The notes: generated by a model not told the origin, from the sequence alone. 64,000 bases of DNA from Thermaurantimonas aggregans (GCF_003851885.1 NZ_BHZE01000010.1:1-64000), one strand, 5' to 3'. Counted from the first letter of the stretch, positions 25,237 through 35,018 are shown. Made by a program: numbers and translations.

Positions 25237-27110
25237 ACTTTTTTAGCAAGAAAAGCAGAGATATTTTCTACTCTAAGGGAAATATATTTTTTATCCATAT
25301 TCCAAATGAAAATCTTTAGTCGATTTGCATCAATAGATCGAATGAATTGATCAAATGAATTCCGCTCCAAAAAGTGATCAATAGGTACCGAAAAAAATGC
25401 AATAATCGAATCTTGTTTTTCAAAACTCATGCACAGGCCAACATTCGATAGATCACCAGAAAATTGTGTAAAATCAAAAGAAATGTGAAGGATGTTTTTT
25501 TCATCTATTCTTGCTTTTTGATTCAACTCCAAATTACAGATATCTACAAATTCAGAATTGCCTTGAATTAACATACTCTCAGGTATAGGTATAGAAAAAG
25601 CATTGAGATATTTTGCTGCTTTAATACTGTCTAGTACTCGCTCTGATTGTTCCTTGCTCTTATCTATTCTTAAAAAAATATATACTTCATATGCACGCTC
25701 ATTAAGCGTTTTCTCTTCTACAATAGGCGAAAAGTAATTTATTAATTGAAAAAATGGATTTTTCATAAATACTTCAAGCTGCAAACCTCCTTCAATGGGA
25801 GCGTATCTAGTATCATAAACAATCACATCACCAATTTTTGTATCTCTTTCAGGATACTTTTTGTTTATTATTCCCTCTCTGATACGTGAAGTATCGTATG
25901 GATTAAGATTTAAATAAAAAGGCACAAATACATCGAAATAAAATATCTTTTTCTTGAAATATTCCTCACCTTTAATCCAATTCAATGCTGAGATCAATAC
26001 CTTATCAGATTCGTTGAATTTATATGGGATAGGAAGTTGAATCCAAGGTTGAATAACTTGTGCTACTACTATAATGAAAAAAAAGATTAAGTACCTTGAG
26101 AATTTTCGTTTAAAAAAAGAAATCTCAAAGACACTTGAATCAATAAAGTTTAAACCGATCATTCCACTTGCAGCAGCCAAGGGCAATACAGGAACCAAAA
26201 CACGTATCAATCCAAGAGAAGATTTATTGCCCATCCAGTAGGCTACAGAATGAGCTGTGAACAGGGCGAGCCAAAAAAAGTGTATTAAAACGAAGATGTA
26301 TTTTGTTTCTCTTTCTGTAATTTTATTAGATACTAATTGATAAAATGTAACCATTAATCCAATGAGAGAAAATACCAGTAAAGGCCATCCAAAAATTTCA
26401 GGTGATTTAAGAAGAAAATGAAAAGGAGAGCCGGATCCGTAAACATCCGATGCCCCGGCATAAGGATTATGAGTGATGAGCCAAAAAAGATCGTTGTAAA
26501 CAAAGTATCCGATAAAAGAATAAACGACTGGAAACAGAAATATTAAGAAAATTTCTAAGTATTTCCCCAGGAGTAAAAAATAGATAATAATAAGTGGATA
26601 AAAGATGTAGGTTTCGGTTCTGACGAGCACAAGTGAAGAGAAAACGATAGCGGCTAAGGAATACCTTTTTTTAACAAGTAAAAGCAAGGAAAAAGTAAGC
26701 AAAAAGGCTGCTAAAACTTCGGTCATAGCAGACATTAGTAGAACAAAATAAATAGGAGAAAACAAAAGAAAAATTAAAGCTAGATATTGGGCTTTAATCC
26801 GAAGCTCTTTTAAAAGCTCATTTAAAACGAAAAGAGTAAAAACACCAATGAGAATATTAAACAAGACAATTCCCTTTATGCCCCACTGAGCAAAAGGCGA
26901 AGTCAGCAGTGTGAAAATTGGTTTACCCCAATGATCTAAAAAAAGTTTGGGATACAACCATGAATATTTTGAAATAAAATAGTGGGCATAATTGTCACGG
27001 CCTCCTTCATAAACTTCAAAGTGTGAGGAGTAAAGAAAAAGCGAAAGAGAAATGCCTATGAATAAAAGAAGATTAAGGGCTTTTTTGATCTTTTTTGATT
27101 TTATGCACAA
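25230..27110 (-). CDS. Multi-spanning membrane protein, probable GT-C glycosyltransferase
   Basis: 626 residues. About ten to twelve hydrophobic segments fill residues 10-370 and a soluble C-terminal domain follows. Near the N-terminus EGGRDNYAHYFISKYSW and DHWGKPIFTLLTSPF resemble the first external loop of GT-C transferases that use lipid-linked sugars, where acidic residues act in catalysis, and SAMTEVLAAF resembles the next loop. The family assignment is by architecture only; donor and acceptor are unknown. It is AT-rich like the second half of its convergent neighbour. No clear promoter box is visible. Confidence 0.65.
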   Translation of the reverse strand: MCIKSKKIKKALNLLLFIGISLSLFLYSSHFEVYEGGRDNYAHYFISKYSWLYPKLFLDHWGKPIFTLLTSPFAQWGIKGIVLFNILIGVFTLFVLNELLKELRIKAQYLALIFLLFSPIYFVLLMSAMTEVLAAFLLTFSLLLLVKKRYSLAAIVFSSLVLVRTETYIFYPLIIIYFLLLGKYLEIFLIFLFPVVYSFIGYFVYNDLFWLITHNPYAGASDVYGSGSPFHFLLKSPEIFGWPLLVFSLIGLMVTFYQLVSNKITERETKYIFVLIHFFWLALFTAHSVAYWMGNKSSLGLIRVLVPVLPLAAASGMIGLNFIDSSVFEISFFKRKFSRYLIFFFIIVVAQVIQPWIQLPIPYKFNESDKVLISALNWIKGEEYFKKKIFYFDVFVPFYLNLNPYDTSRIREGIINKKYPERDTKIGDVIVYDTRYAPIEGGLQLEVFMKNPFFQLINYFSPIVEEKTLNERAYEVYIFLRIDKSKEQSERVLDSIKAAKYLNAFSIPIPESMLIQGNSEFVDICNLELNQKARIDEKNILHISFDFTQFSGDLSNVGLCMSFEKQDSIIAFFSVPIDHFLERNSFDQFIRSIDANRLKIFIWNMDKKYISLRVENISAFLAKKVY

Positions 27111-27303
27111 AGAAAAACAGCTTGGTCGATATTTTTTTATCTTTCTAAAGTGTTTTTTGATATTTTCAAAAACGGAAGATGATGAACAAGGAGTTTTACA
27201 GCAAAATTTTCCTCACGAATTACTGTAAACAAGCAACTTACAACGGTTTCGTTTTAGGATTTCTGAAGTGGACAATATTTTCTAAAGTGTACGACTGTTG
27301 TTG

Positions 27304-27311
27304 TACTTTTG
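27304..27311 (+). promoter_or_regulatory. -7 promoter element (TACTTTTG) for the tRNA pair
   Basis: Exact TAnnTTTG, 22 bases before the first base of tRNA-Val. No clear -33 TTTG at 17-23 bases upstream. Confidence 0.6.
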
Positions 27312-27333
27312 CCAAGCTACAAAGGTTTTTATC

Positions 27334-27408
27334 GCGCTTTTAGCTCAGCTGGTTTAGAGCGCTGCCTTGACAGGGCAGAGGTCACTGGTTCGAACCCAGT
27401 AAAGCGCA
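27334..27408 (+). tRNA. tRNA-Val (anticodon GAC)
   Basis: Complete cloverleaf: 7-bp acceptor stem GCGCTTT with AAAGCGC, D arm GCTC/GAGC, anticodon stem CTGCC/GGCAG with loop TTGACAG (anticodon 27369-27371), T arm ACTGG/CCAGT with TTCGAAC, and discriminator A. CCA is not encoded. Confidence 0.97.
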
Positions 27409-27482
27409 CTTTTACATCAGGAGTTAACAACCTTTTAGGTTTGTAATGTTCTTTTGGAACAGAATATTTGCAGCCCCGAAAC

Positions 27483-27559
27483 GGCGAGGTAGCTCAGTCG
27501 GTTAGAGCGCAGGATTCATAACCCTGAGGTCACGGGTTCAACTCCCGTCCTCGCTACCA
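27483..27559 (+). tRNA. tRNA-Met (anticodon CAT)
   Basis: Complete cloverleaf: acceptor GGCGAGG with CCTCGCT (first pair G-U), D arm GCTC/GAGC, anticodon loop TTCATAA within CAGGA/CCCTG, T arm ACGGG/CCCGT with loop TTCAACT, discriminator A and an encoded CCA. The overall form fits elongator Met; a tRNA-Ile with a modified C34 cannot be excluded from sequence alone. Confidence 0.94.
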
Positions 27560-27570
27560 TAGAAGCAACT

Positions 27571-27600
27571 CCCGGCCTTATGGTCGGGTTTTTTTGTTTT
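27571..27600 (+). terminator. Terminator after the tRNA pair
   Basis: Stem CCCGGCC (27571-27577) with GGTCGGG (27582-27588), one G-U wobble on the plus strand, loop TTAT, then TTTTTTTTTG. It is 11 bases past tRNA-Met. Confidence 0.88.
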
Positions 27601-27616
27601 TAGTCCATCGAGACCA

Positions 27617-28381
27617 TCAAGGCTCTCTATGCAAAAGTTCATTTTCTGGTTTTTTATCTGTTTTCGCTTTTCGGGTATCTATCACGTGCGTAATCCACAA
27701 CAGTGCGGTGTGATAATTGGTCACATCACCCGGAGTTTGTCCTTGCACCCATCGGAGCATGTAGCCAAACTGAACAGTCGCATAGGGCAACTGATAGCCT
27801 AAGTTGATCCAACTGCGATTTTGGTCGAAGTAATTCCAAACGATGTTTTTTCCGAAATTGAACAGAATTTCATTGTTAACTGAAAAGAAAGGCTTGTAGT
27901 CGCCCAAACTTCTTCCCACCAAAGGGAAGCGAAGGCTTGACATAAAGCGTAGGCGGTGATATGCTGTCCAGGAATGGTTGTGGATTTCGCCTGCAAACAC
28001 CGATTGTCGTATGCGGTAGTCATATCGGATGCGGTGATTAAACTGAGCTGCCTCACCGATCTTAAAATTAAAGACCAATTGTCCCCATGGGCGGTGTTCG
28101 CTTCTCGCGAGCAAACCATCCACCCGTGGTGCTGCATTGAGGAAGGCATATCCGGCTGTACCCACTACTTGTGGGGTAAAATGCCAAGACAAACCTGTAC
28201 GATAAATGAAAAACGACTCCGGCACATAGTGCAGGTCGTTCCAAACGGATATTCGGTCAGAAACTTTGATGCTCGATATGTAGCCACCCCAAATGGCAGG
28301 TTCGTTGCGAACATTTTTTGTGATTTGCGATAAAAGAATACCGCTTTGAAGCATTAAGAATAAGACTTTTAAAATCTTCAT
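27617..28381 (-). CDS. DUF2490 outer-membrane protein
   Basis: 254 residues with an N-terminal signal (MKILKVLFLMLQSGILLSQ). The body follows the DUF2490 pattern: EPAIWGGYISSIKVSDRISVWNDLHYVPESFFIYRTGLSWHF in outline, EHRPWGQLVFNF, FNHRIRYDYRI and HRLRFMSSLRFPL, alternating strands typical of a small beta-barrel. Function is unknown for the family; it is probably a porin-like outer-membrane barrel. Its 3' end faces the tRNA terminator. Confidence 0.85.
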   Translation of the reverse strand: MKILKVLFLMLQSGILLSQITKNVRNEPAIWGGYISSIKVSDRISVWNDLHYVPESFFIYRTGLSWHFTPQVVGTAGYAFLNAAPRVDGLLARSEHRPWGQLVFNFKIGEAAQFNHRIRYDYRIRQSVFAGEIHNHSWTAYHRLRFMSSLRFPLVGRSLGDYKPFFSVNNEILFNFGKNIVWNYFDQNRSWINLGYQLPYATVQFGYMLRWVQGQTPGDVTNYHTALLWITHVIDTRKAKTDKKPENELLHREP

Positions 28382-28593
28382 CCAACAAGGAAATTATGGT
28401 TCTAAAGGTCGTACATTCTTAAGGATGCAGTACTAACGATTATCAGCATTATACGAATTAAAAAAAGTGCAATAAGAAATTGAGAATAGTTCAAATAGTT
28501 TTACAGAGTACCCTTCAATGGTTTAAAATTCTTTGTATTTCATCCATTTTCATGTAAAAGAACATGTAAAAGAATACTCCGATACAAGTTGCA

Positions 28594-29379
28594 TTAGAGG
28601 ATATCAAACAGCTTTAAAATACTTATTGAGAGTATAAATATCAGCACATAGCGGGTAATATTTGTGGCTTTGGGGTGATAGAGAAAATACCGGGTTGAAA
28701 GGATAGAACCGATGGACTGACCTAAAGCAAGTACTAGCCCTGAGGGCCAATGTATCTGTCCGTAAGCAATAAACATCATAAAGGCCGGTAAAGAAAGCAC
28801 TACAGCCATTACCAATTTGATGATATTGGAATCTTTCAGGCTTAACTGCATGGATAATACCATGATAGCCAGCATCATAATGCCTACACCCATTTGAATA
28901 AATCCGGTGTAAACTCCTATGAGGAAGAACCACACATAGTTAACCCATGTATGAATAGGTCTTTTAGGATCGGTATTGCGCTTCCACTTTTTGGGATTCA
29001 GTAGAAGGCTCATCAGTATAAAAACCATCAGTATCCCAATAATCTTCTTCAGCAGCGCATCGTTTAAATCCATTACTATATAAGCACCCACAAAACTTCC
29101 GAGGAAGGCAGGTAAAAAAAAAGGCACGCTAAGCTGAATCAACCTTTTGGTTCTCAGTGTCTTGCGGATAGCCAGTACTGACGTAATGGTCTGCACCATA
29201 GCACCGATACGATTTGTACCGTTAGCCAGGCCAGGGGGCATGCCGGCAAAGATCATTAGACTTAGCGTAATGGCTGAGCCATTGCCTGCGAGTACATTGA
29301 TCATACCTGTTAGCACTCCTCCTACCAGGTACAAGGCATACATCCACCACTCAGTGTTGAGCAGAGCCTCGTTTTGCAT
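28594..29379 (-). CDS. TauE/SafE-family membrane transporter
   Basis: 261 residues, eight predicted membrane segments in two similar halves, with family motifs GVLTGMINVLAGNGSAITL near residue 20 and GVYTGFIQMGVGIMML near 155. TauE/SafE proteins are anion exporters for sulfite, sulfoacetate or related compounds; the substrate here is unknown. The start overlaps the upstream symporter gene by 29 bases, so it is third in the mpl-symporter-TauE operon. Confidence 0.87.
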   Translation of the reverse strand: MQNEALLNTEWWMYALYLVGGVLTGMINVLAGNGSAITLSLMIFAGMPPGLANGTNRIGAMVQTITSVLAIRKTLRTKRLIQLSVPFFLPAFLGSFVGAYIVMDLNDALLKKIIGILMVFILMSLLLNPKKWKRNTDPKRPIHTWVNYVWFFLIGVYTGFIQMGVGIMMLAIMVLSMQLSLKDSNIIKLVMAVVLSLPAFMMFIAYGQIHWPSGLVLALGQSIGSILSTRYFLYHPKATNITRYVLIFILSISILKLFDIL

Positions 29380-31108
29380 CCGATTGTAGTTGAAGAATCA
29401 AAAAATATCCGCTTATCACCACCAAGGTTAAGCAAATCAGAGCCTTAAGCCATTGGCCAAACAGCAAATAGCCCGTACCAAAGAGTACCGAATACGCCAA
29501 TAAAACTGCCGACAGCCATTTTACAGCGTTTTTCCTCACTTCTGAATTATCAGGCACATGTAGATTCTTAGGCCAAATACCTGCAGGCTGAACTTTCAGA
29601 CAAAATTCCCTTATTACTTGATAATCAGTGGGTTTTGATAGTAATGCGACCGCGAGCCAGACGGTCATAGTGCCCAACACTACGATGTAAAAAGTTCCGT
29701 TTTGATGTACAAAATTTTCACCCAAAGCAGGCTCAATCCAGATTTTACTGATTGCCAGAATCATCAAAGGTACAAGGGTGGCCACGAGCTCTGTGGCAGC
29801 ATTGATGCGCCACCAATACCAACGCAATATTAATACTGAACCCAACCCGGCCCCGGCCTGGATGAGAAACTGAGCAGCCTTGTCAATGGTATCGATGTAA
29901 AAAGACACGATACCACCGACAACCATTATCAGTATAGTAAAAATTCGACCAACCACTACCGGCTCTTTTTGATTGTTCATTTCAACTTTTTTCCAGAGCA
30001 AATAAAGGTCGTTGGTCAGGTAGCCACTACCCCAATTGAGTTGTGTGGAAATGGTACTCATGTAAGCCGAAATGAAGACGAGCAACATCAGCCCCCTGAT
30101 GCCCGTAGGCATGTAGTCGCGTATAAGGCGAATGTATGCATTGCCGGCTTCATGGTCGGTCAGGCCCGGATAGAGGACCAGTGCTGCAAGGGCTACCACT
30201 ATCCAGGGCCAGGGCCTGAGGCAATAGTGGGCCAACTGAAAAAAGAGTGATGCTTTCTGAGCATCGGCTTCGGTGCGGGCACTCATCATGCGCTGCGAAA
30301 TATAGCCCCCTCCACCTGGTTCGGCTCCGGGATACCAACTGTTCCACCATTGCAAGGCAACAAAAGAGAAAAAGGCGCCAAAAGATATTGTCAGCACGTC
30401 GCCAGTTTGATTCTCTATTGTAGGAAAAAAGTGAAACCTCCACTCTGGCAGCTTTTCGACAAGGCCGGTAAGGCCGCCAATCTCAGGTAACCGTACAACC
30501 AAAACCGCCAACAGGATGCTTCCGGTCATTGCAATTATAAATTGAATCGCATCCGTTACCACTATGCCAATCAAACCTGAAATGGCAGAATAAACTGCTG
30601 TATAGACCATCATCACCACCACGACAGCCACACTCCATTCGCGGCTCAATTGAAAAAATTCGCCCACAACCTTGATCATGGCGGCATTTACCCATCCAAT
30701 AATTACAGCGTTTAGAAAAAGTCCCAGATAGACGGCCTTAAACATGCGCAAAGGCCTCACCAGGGGCCCACTGTAGCGCAAGCTGATAAACTCAGGCTCT
30801 GTAAGGATACCTGCCCGGCGCCAGTACTTTGCAAAAAAAAAGGTGGTAAGCATGCCGCCCAGCAGCATATTCCACCAAAGCCAGTTGCCGCTGATACCGT
30901 GCTGTACCACTTTTTCGGTGACCCACAAGGGCGTATCAGCTGCAAAGGTGGTAGCTACCATGCTGAGGCCGAGCAACTTCCAACTCACATCTCTGCCACC
31001 GAGAAAAAAGCTCTCAATATTGGTAGTGCCTCTTTTTCTGAGCTGCAGGTTAATGAATAAAAAAAAGACTAGGCCGATTCCGGCGATTACATAATCGATG
31101 CTGCTCAT
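29351..31108 (-). CDS. Sodium:solute symporter (SSS family)
   Basis: 585 residues, about 13-15 membrane segments. SSS features: FFLGGRDVSWKLLGLSMVATTFAADTPLWV at the N-terminus in outline, VYSAISGLIGIVVTDAIQFIIAM in the middle, and ISAYMSTISTQLNWGSGYLTNDLY, the TM8 segment with the sodium-binding Ser/Thr residues. The substrate is not evident. It overlaps mpl by 4 bases and the TauE-like gene by 29, so all three are one transcript. Its partner suggests, but does not prove, import of a cell-wall-derived compound. Confidence 0.88.
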   Translation of the reverse strand: MSSIDYVIAGIGLVFFLFINLQLRKRGTTNIESFFLGGRDVSWKLLGLSMVATTFAADTPLWVTEKVVQHGISGNWLWWNMLLGGMLTTFFFAKYWRRAGILTEPEFISLRYSGPLVRPLRMFKAVYLGLFLNAVIIGWVNAAMIKVVGEFFQLSREWSVAVVVVMMVYTAVYSAISGLIGIVVTDAIQFIIAMTGSILLAVLVVRLPEIGGLTGLVEKLPEWRFHFFPTIENQTGDVLTISFGAFFSFVALQWWNSWYPGAEPGGGGYISQRMMSARTEADAQKASLFFQLAHYCLRPWPWIVVALAALVLYPGLTDHEAGNAYIRLIRDYMPTGIRGLMLLVFISAYMSTISTQLNWGSGYLTNDLYLLWKKVEMNNQKEPVVVGRIFTILIMVVGGIVSFYIDTIDKAAQFLIQAGAGLGSVLILRWYWWRINAATELVATLVPLMILAISKIWIEPALGENFVHQNGTFYIVVLGTMTVWLAVALLSKPTDYQVIREFCLKVQPAGIWPKNLHVPDNSEVRKNAVKWLSAVLLAYSVLFGTGYLLFGQWLKALICLTLVVISGYFLILQLQSDAKRGSAQH

Positions 31109-32466
31109 CTGTCCAGTAATTGATCAGCCCAACGCTTCAGGTCGACTCCGTCAAAGTTGCCGGAAGTCATTATCAGAAAAATGGTATCAGATATTTCCAT
31201 CGACTTTAATTTTTCCAACACTTCTGATGCATCAGAATAAAAATTTGATACTGCGATGCCAAAAGCCTCTGCCACATCCTCTCTCTTCAATTCGGGCAAC
31301 CGCTTGTGCGCCACTGCTTTAGGATTAAAATAGACCATGGGAACATCTGCAGCATCCAGCGCGTGAGCATAGTTGGGCAAAAACGACTTACTGAGACTCG
31401 AATAAGTGTGAAGCTCGAGTACGGCAATGATTTTTTTTTCTGGAAATGACTCTTTTATCGCATCTAACGTCGCCTTCACTTTACTGGGTGCATGGGCAAA
31501 ATCGAGGTAAACCTGGGTGTGATGATTACTTCCTAAAAGTTGAAGGCGTTTAGCAGCTCCTTCGAAGGAAGTAATTGCCTCATAAAACTCACGCTCCTGG
31601 ATACCCATGAGCTGACAGACCCAGCGAGCAGCTTCCAGATTGGCCATGTTGTGTCGGCCAATTACCGATACAGGTAGCAGGCCATCTTCTGTCAATAAAT
31701 GGAAAACTCCTGAGCGCACTTCGTATGGCGGGGTGAAGTAAGGAACTTTCTTTACGAAATTCTGTGTACTTTCAACTACGTTTTTAAGTTTATCATCTTC
31801 AGCAAAATAGATCACCGAAGCTCCCGGCTCGCATTGTTGCATATATTTTCGGAATTGCTCAACATACACCTCTTCTGTAGGAAATACATTGGCGTGATCC
31901 CAGGCTATGCCTGTGATGGCCGTAATGTTGGGTCGGTAAAAGTGAAACTTTGGCACGAGCTGAAGGGCTGAAGCTGGATATTCGTCACCTTCGATGAGCA
32001 TAAACTCGGCTGAATTCGAAAGGCGCACCATTGTATCAAAGCCTTTCACTTGTGCACCAACCAGATAGTCGAAATCCAAGCCTGCGGCACGACACACATG
32101 CATCACCATGCTGGTCACGGTAGTTTTGCCATGACTGCCGGCGATCACCACGCGGGTTTTGTTTTTGGAGTGCTCGTACAAATATTCCGGATACGACAGT
32201 ACCTGAATGCCTAGTTCGCGGGCTCGAGCCAATTCCGGATTATCAGCCCGAGCGTGCATTCCCAGGATTACCAGATCCAAATCAGCTGAAATACGGTCAG
32301 GAAACCATCCAATTTCCGGCGGAAGTAAACTAGCATTTTTTAAGCGCGAAAGCGAGGGTTCGAAAATTTCATCATCGCTACCGGATACGGTGTGACCAGC
32401 CTGTTGAAGGGCGAGCGCCAGGTTGTGCATGGCGCTACCTCCAATGGCTATCAGGTGTATTTTCAT
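31105..32466 (-). CDS. mpl: UDP-N-acetylmuramate:L-alanyl-gamma-D-glutamyl-meso-diaminopimelate ligase
   Basis: 453 residues, normal for Mpl. The recycling ligase joins the wall tripeptide to UDP-MurNAc. Mur-ligase features: N-terminal Rossmann motif IAIGGSAMHNLAL, ATP loop GSHGKTTVTSM near residue 109, IEGDEYPAS, GIAWDHANVFPT, and GRHNMANLEAA. It matches Mpl rather than MurC by the MHNLA and DEYP blocks. It heads an operon with a symporter and a TauE-like transporter. A TATATTTG box lies 27 bases upstream. Confidence 0.9.
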   Translation of the reverse strand: MKIHLIAIGGSAMHNLALALQQAGHTVSGSDDEIFEPSLSRLKNASLLPPEIGWFPDRISADLDLVILGMHARADNPELARARELGIQVLSYPEYLYEHSKNKTRVVIAGSHGKTTVTSMVMHVCRAAGLDFDYLVGAQVKGFDTMVRLSNSAEFMLIEGDEYPASALQLVPKFHFYRPNITAITGIAWDHANVFPTEEVYVEQFRKYMQQCEPGASVIYFAEDDKLKNVVESTQNFVKKVPYFTPPYEVRSGVFHLLTEDGLLPVSVIGRHNMANLEAARWVCQLMGIQEREFYEAITSFEGAAKRLQLLGSNHHTQVYLDFAHAPSKVKATLDAIKESFPEKKIIAVLELHTYSSLSKSFLPNYAHALDAADVPMVYFNPKAVAHKRLPELKREDVAEAFGIAVSNFYSDASEVLEKLKSMEISDTIFLIMTSGNFDGVDLKRWADQLLDR

Positions 32467-32493
32467 ACTGGGAGGTGTTCAAAAAAATGAACG

Positions 32494-32501
32494 CAAATAT
32501 A
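32494..32501 (-). promoter_or_regulatory. -7 promoter element (TATATTTG) for mpl
   Basis: Exact TAnnTTTG on the minus strand, 27 bases before the mpl ATG, in the divergent region with mscL. Confidence 0.5.
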
Positions 32502-32589
32502 GTCTGACCAAAAACCGAGGAATTAGGTAACTTTATTTTGATGCTTCTCCAAAAAAATTACATTTGAGGAAAATTTAAATTATCATAAT

Positions 32590-33006
32590 ATGTCTTTTCT
32601 TAAAGAATTCAGAGAGTTTGCCATGCGCGGTAACGTGCTCGACCTGGCTGTAGGTGTGGTCATAGGTGGAGCTTTTGGTAAAATTGTGAGCTCCTTTGTG
32701 GGTGATGTGTTGATGCCGCCACTCGGCTTACTGCTAGGTGGTATTGACTTTAAGGATTTTTCACTAACCTTAAAAGAAGCAACTGATAACGCTCCTGCCG
32801 TTACGTTGAATTATGGCGCATTCATTCAAAATGTAATTGATTTCACCATCATAGCTTTTGCGATCTTTCTTTTAATAAAAGGCGTAAATCAACTCAAAAG
32901 AAAACAAGAAGTCTCTGCACCCGCCCCAGCCGCACCTTCTGAACCATCAAATGAGGAAAAACTCCTGGCTGAAATCCGAGATTTATTGAAAGCTCAAAAA
33001 AACTAA
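32590..33006 (+). CDS. mscL: Large-conductance mechanosensitive channel
   Basis: 138 residues, normal MscL size. N-terminal amphipathic helix [33 protein letters not shown] in outline with the first membrane segment, the second membrane segment [20 protein letters not shown], and a C-terminal Ala/Pro linker and coiled helix ([11 protein letters not shown]). It is an inner-membrane pentamer that opens under hypo-osmotic shock. It is alone, divergent from mpl, and convergent with the ABC-F gene. Confidence 0.96.
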   Translation: MSFLKEFREFAMRGNVLDLAVGVVIGGAFGKIVSSFVGDVLMPPLGLLLGGIDFKDFSLTLKEATDNAPAVTLNYGAFIQNVIDFTIIAFAIFLLIKGVNQLKRKQEVSAPAPAAPSEPSNEEKLLAEIRDLLKAQKN

Positions 33007-33065
33007 TTCGCAATTCGCGATTTGCGCAGTATGATCCTCCAATTAAAAACACTTTTGGAAGGTTA

Positions 33066-35006
33066 TTATTCCATCTGAATTTTCTCAAGCGCTTCAGTCA
33101 GCTCTTCCCACTGCTGCATGAGTGCCTCAAGCGCTTTTTTGGTAGTTTCGTATTGGTTCAGAAGTTCCACCCCTTTTGAAGTGGCGAATATTTCGGGATT
33201 AGTGAGCCTTTCCTCTAATGCCTTAACGAGATGTTCGGAAGCGTGAATTTCGGATTCGATTTTTTCGATTTTTTGCTGAAGCTTCTTTTGCTCATTTTTA
33301 TTGCTGAATGTTTGTTTTTCTGTAGTTTTTGAAGAAGTTTCTAAAGAAGGTTTTTTGTCCGAAAAGATCGAAGGTTTGCTTTCGTAATCTCTGAAAGTTT
33401 CTCTTTGCTTTTCAGCCAAAAAGCTGTCGATGTCACCCAGCCATTCTTTTACAGTACCTCCTTGAAATTCAAAAACTTTTGTAGCCAAACCCTGGAGGAA
33501 GTCGCGGTCGTGGCTCACCAGCACGATGGTGCCCTCAAAGTCAAGCAAAGCTTGCTTCAGAACATTTTTACTGGCGATGTCGAGGTGATTGGTAGGTTCA
33601 TCGAGCACAAGCAAATTCGAAGGCTGAAGCAAGAGCTTACACAGCGCCAATCGACCCCGCTCTCCCCCCGAGAGCACCTTTACTTTTTTGTACACCTCAT
33701 CGCCTGAAAACATGAAAGCTCCAAGCAAAGACCGAGCGCGTGGTCGCAATTCGTCGGGTGCTGCACTTTCAATGACTTCAAGCAGTGTGCGGTCGGCGTC
33801 TTGGGTAAGGTGTTGTTCTTGAGCATAGTAGCCTATTTGTACATTATGACCTATTGTAAGCGTACCCCCACCCTGTAATTCGCCCAATATCATGCGCACC
33901 ATAGTGGTTTTGCCCTGTCCGTTTTTACCCACAAATGCCACCCGCTCACCGCGCTCAATTTCAAAATTCACCTGTTTTAGAACAGTTTTCTCTCCAAAGG
34001 CCATCGATACATTTTCAGCCTTCAGCACCACTTTACCACTGCGTGGGGCTGGAGGAAAGCGAAAGTGCATCGTTTTGGTGTCTTCGGTATCGACTTCGAT
34101 GAGTTCGATTTTATCGAGCCGCTTAATAAGGCTTTGAGCGAAGGAGGCTTTGGTGGCTTTTGCTCGAAATCGGTCGATGAGCTGCTGGGTTTCCTTAATT
34201 TCTTTTTCTTGATTTTTGCGCTGCAGCTGCTGATGTTCGATGCGCTCTTTGCGCAGCTCTACAAATTTGGAATATGGCACCGGATAGTCATAAATCTTTC
34301 CGCCGGCTATCTCTAGAGTACGGGTAGTTACGTTGTCGAGAAAGGTTTTATCGTGACTGATAAGCAAGAGAGCACGGTCGCTGTTTTTTAAAAAATTTTC
34401 GAGCCACAAAATAGACTGTAAGTCGAGGTGATTGGTAGGTTCGTCCATCAGCATTAATTGGTGCGGTTTAAGCAGAATTTTGGCCAATTCCACGCGCATG
34501 CGCCATCCACCGCTGAAGGTATCGAGCTGTCGGTCGAGGTCTTCGTCGGTAAAACCCAGACCCTTTAAAATTTTTTCTACCTTGCCTTCAGCTTCATATC
34601 CACCAGCTACCTGAAATTCGTGTGTAAGGTCTGATACCCGCTGAATGAGGTGCATGTACTCCTGGCTGTCGTAGTCGGTACGCGTAGCCAGAGCTTCATT
34701 AATCAGATCTATTTCGGTTTGAATCTTTCGAATGTCGTCTAAAGCTGTTTCAGCCTCTTGTTTCACAGTTTTTCCTGTGGGCAATGGAAGTATCTGAGGC
34801 AGATAACCAATCGAAATGTCACGTGGCTTGGCGACCAGGCCCTGGTGTGGACTTATTTCGCCTGCTATGATTTTGAGCAGAGTTGATTTTCCGGCTCCAT
34901 TACGGCCTGCCAATCCGATTCTCTCACCGGGATTGATAAGGAAATTTATGTCTTTAAATAGCGTTTTTGAAGGGTATTCGACGGTAAGCTGCTGAATAGA
35001 AACCAT
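33066..35006 (-). CDS. ABC-F family ATPase
   Basis: 646 residues from the ATG at 35006, which gives the standard N-terminus MVSIQQLTVEYPSKTLF; an in-frame upstream ATG lies beyond the promoter box. Two ATPase domains: Walker A GRNGAGKST and GKNGQGKTT, signatures FSGGWRMRVELAKIL and LSGGERGRLALCKLL, Walker B MDEPTNHLD and LDEPTNHLD. A charged linker separates them and a coiled coil ends the protein. There are no membrane domains, so it is a ribosome- or translation-associated factor like Uup/YheS; the exact subfamily is unsure. Only 4 bases separate the -7 box from the ATG. Confidence 0.92.
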   Translation of the reverse strand: MVSIQQLTVEYPSKTLFKDINFLINPGERIGLAGRNGAGKSTLLKIIAGEISPHQGLVAKPRDISIGYLPQILPLPTGKTVKQEAETALDDIRKIQTEIDLINEALATRTDYDSQEYMHLIQRVSDLTHEFQVAGGYEAEGKVEKILKGLGFTDEDLDRQLDTFSGGWRMRVELAKILLKPHQLMLMDEPTNHLDLQSILWLENFLKNSDRALLLISHDKTFLDNVTTRTLEIAGGKIYDYPVPYSKFVELRKERIEHQQLQRKNQEKEIKETQQLIDRFRAKATKASFAQSLIKRLDKIELIEVDTEDTKTMHFRFPPAPRSGKVVLKAENVSMAFGEKTVLKQVNFEIERGERVAFVGKNGQGKTTMVRMILGELQGGGTLTIGHNVQIGYYAQEQHLTQDADRTLLEVIESAAPDELRPRARSLLGAFMFSGDEVYKKVKVLSGGERGRLALCKLLLQPSNLLVLDEPTNHLDIASKNVLKQALLDFEGTIVLVSHDRDFLQGLATKVFEFQGGTVKEWLGDIDSFLAEKQRETFRDYESKPSIFSDKKPSLETSSKTTEKQTFSNKNEQKKLQQKIEKIESEIHASEHLVKALEERLTNPEIFATSKGVELLNQYETTKKALEALMQQWEELTEALEKIQME

Positions 35007-35010
35007 ATTG

Positions 35011-35018
35011 CAAAAGTA
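35011..35018 (-). promoter_or_regulatory. -7 promoter element (TACTTTTG) for the ABC-F gene
   Basis: Exact TAnnTTTG on the minus strand with only 4 bases before the ATG at 35006, so the transcript is probably leaderless. Confidence 0.5.

Noticed and set aside
27180-27347. 55-codon plus-strand ORF starting ATGATGAAC just before tRNA-Val
   Set aside because: It runs through the tRNA promoter box and into the tRNA itself, lacks a signal or known motif, and ends within the acceptor/D region.
33007-33050. CGCAATTCGCGATTTGCGC partial repeat after mscL
   Set aside because: Too short and imperfect to call a repeat or terminator.
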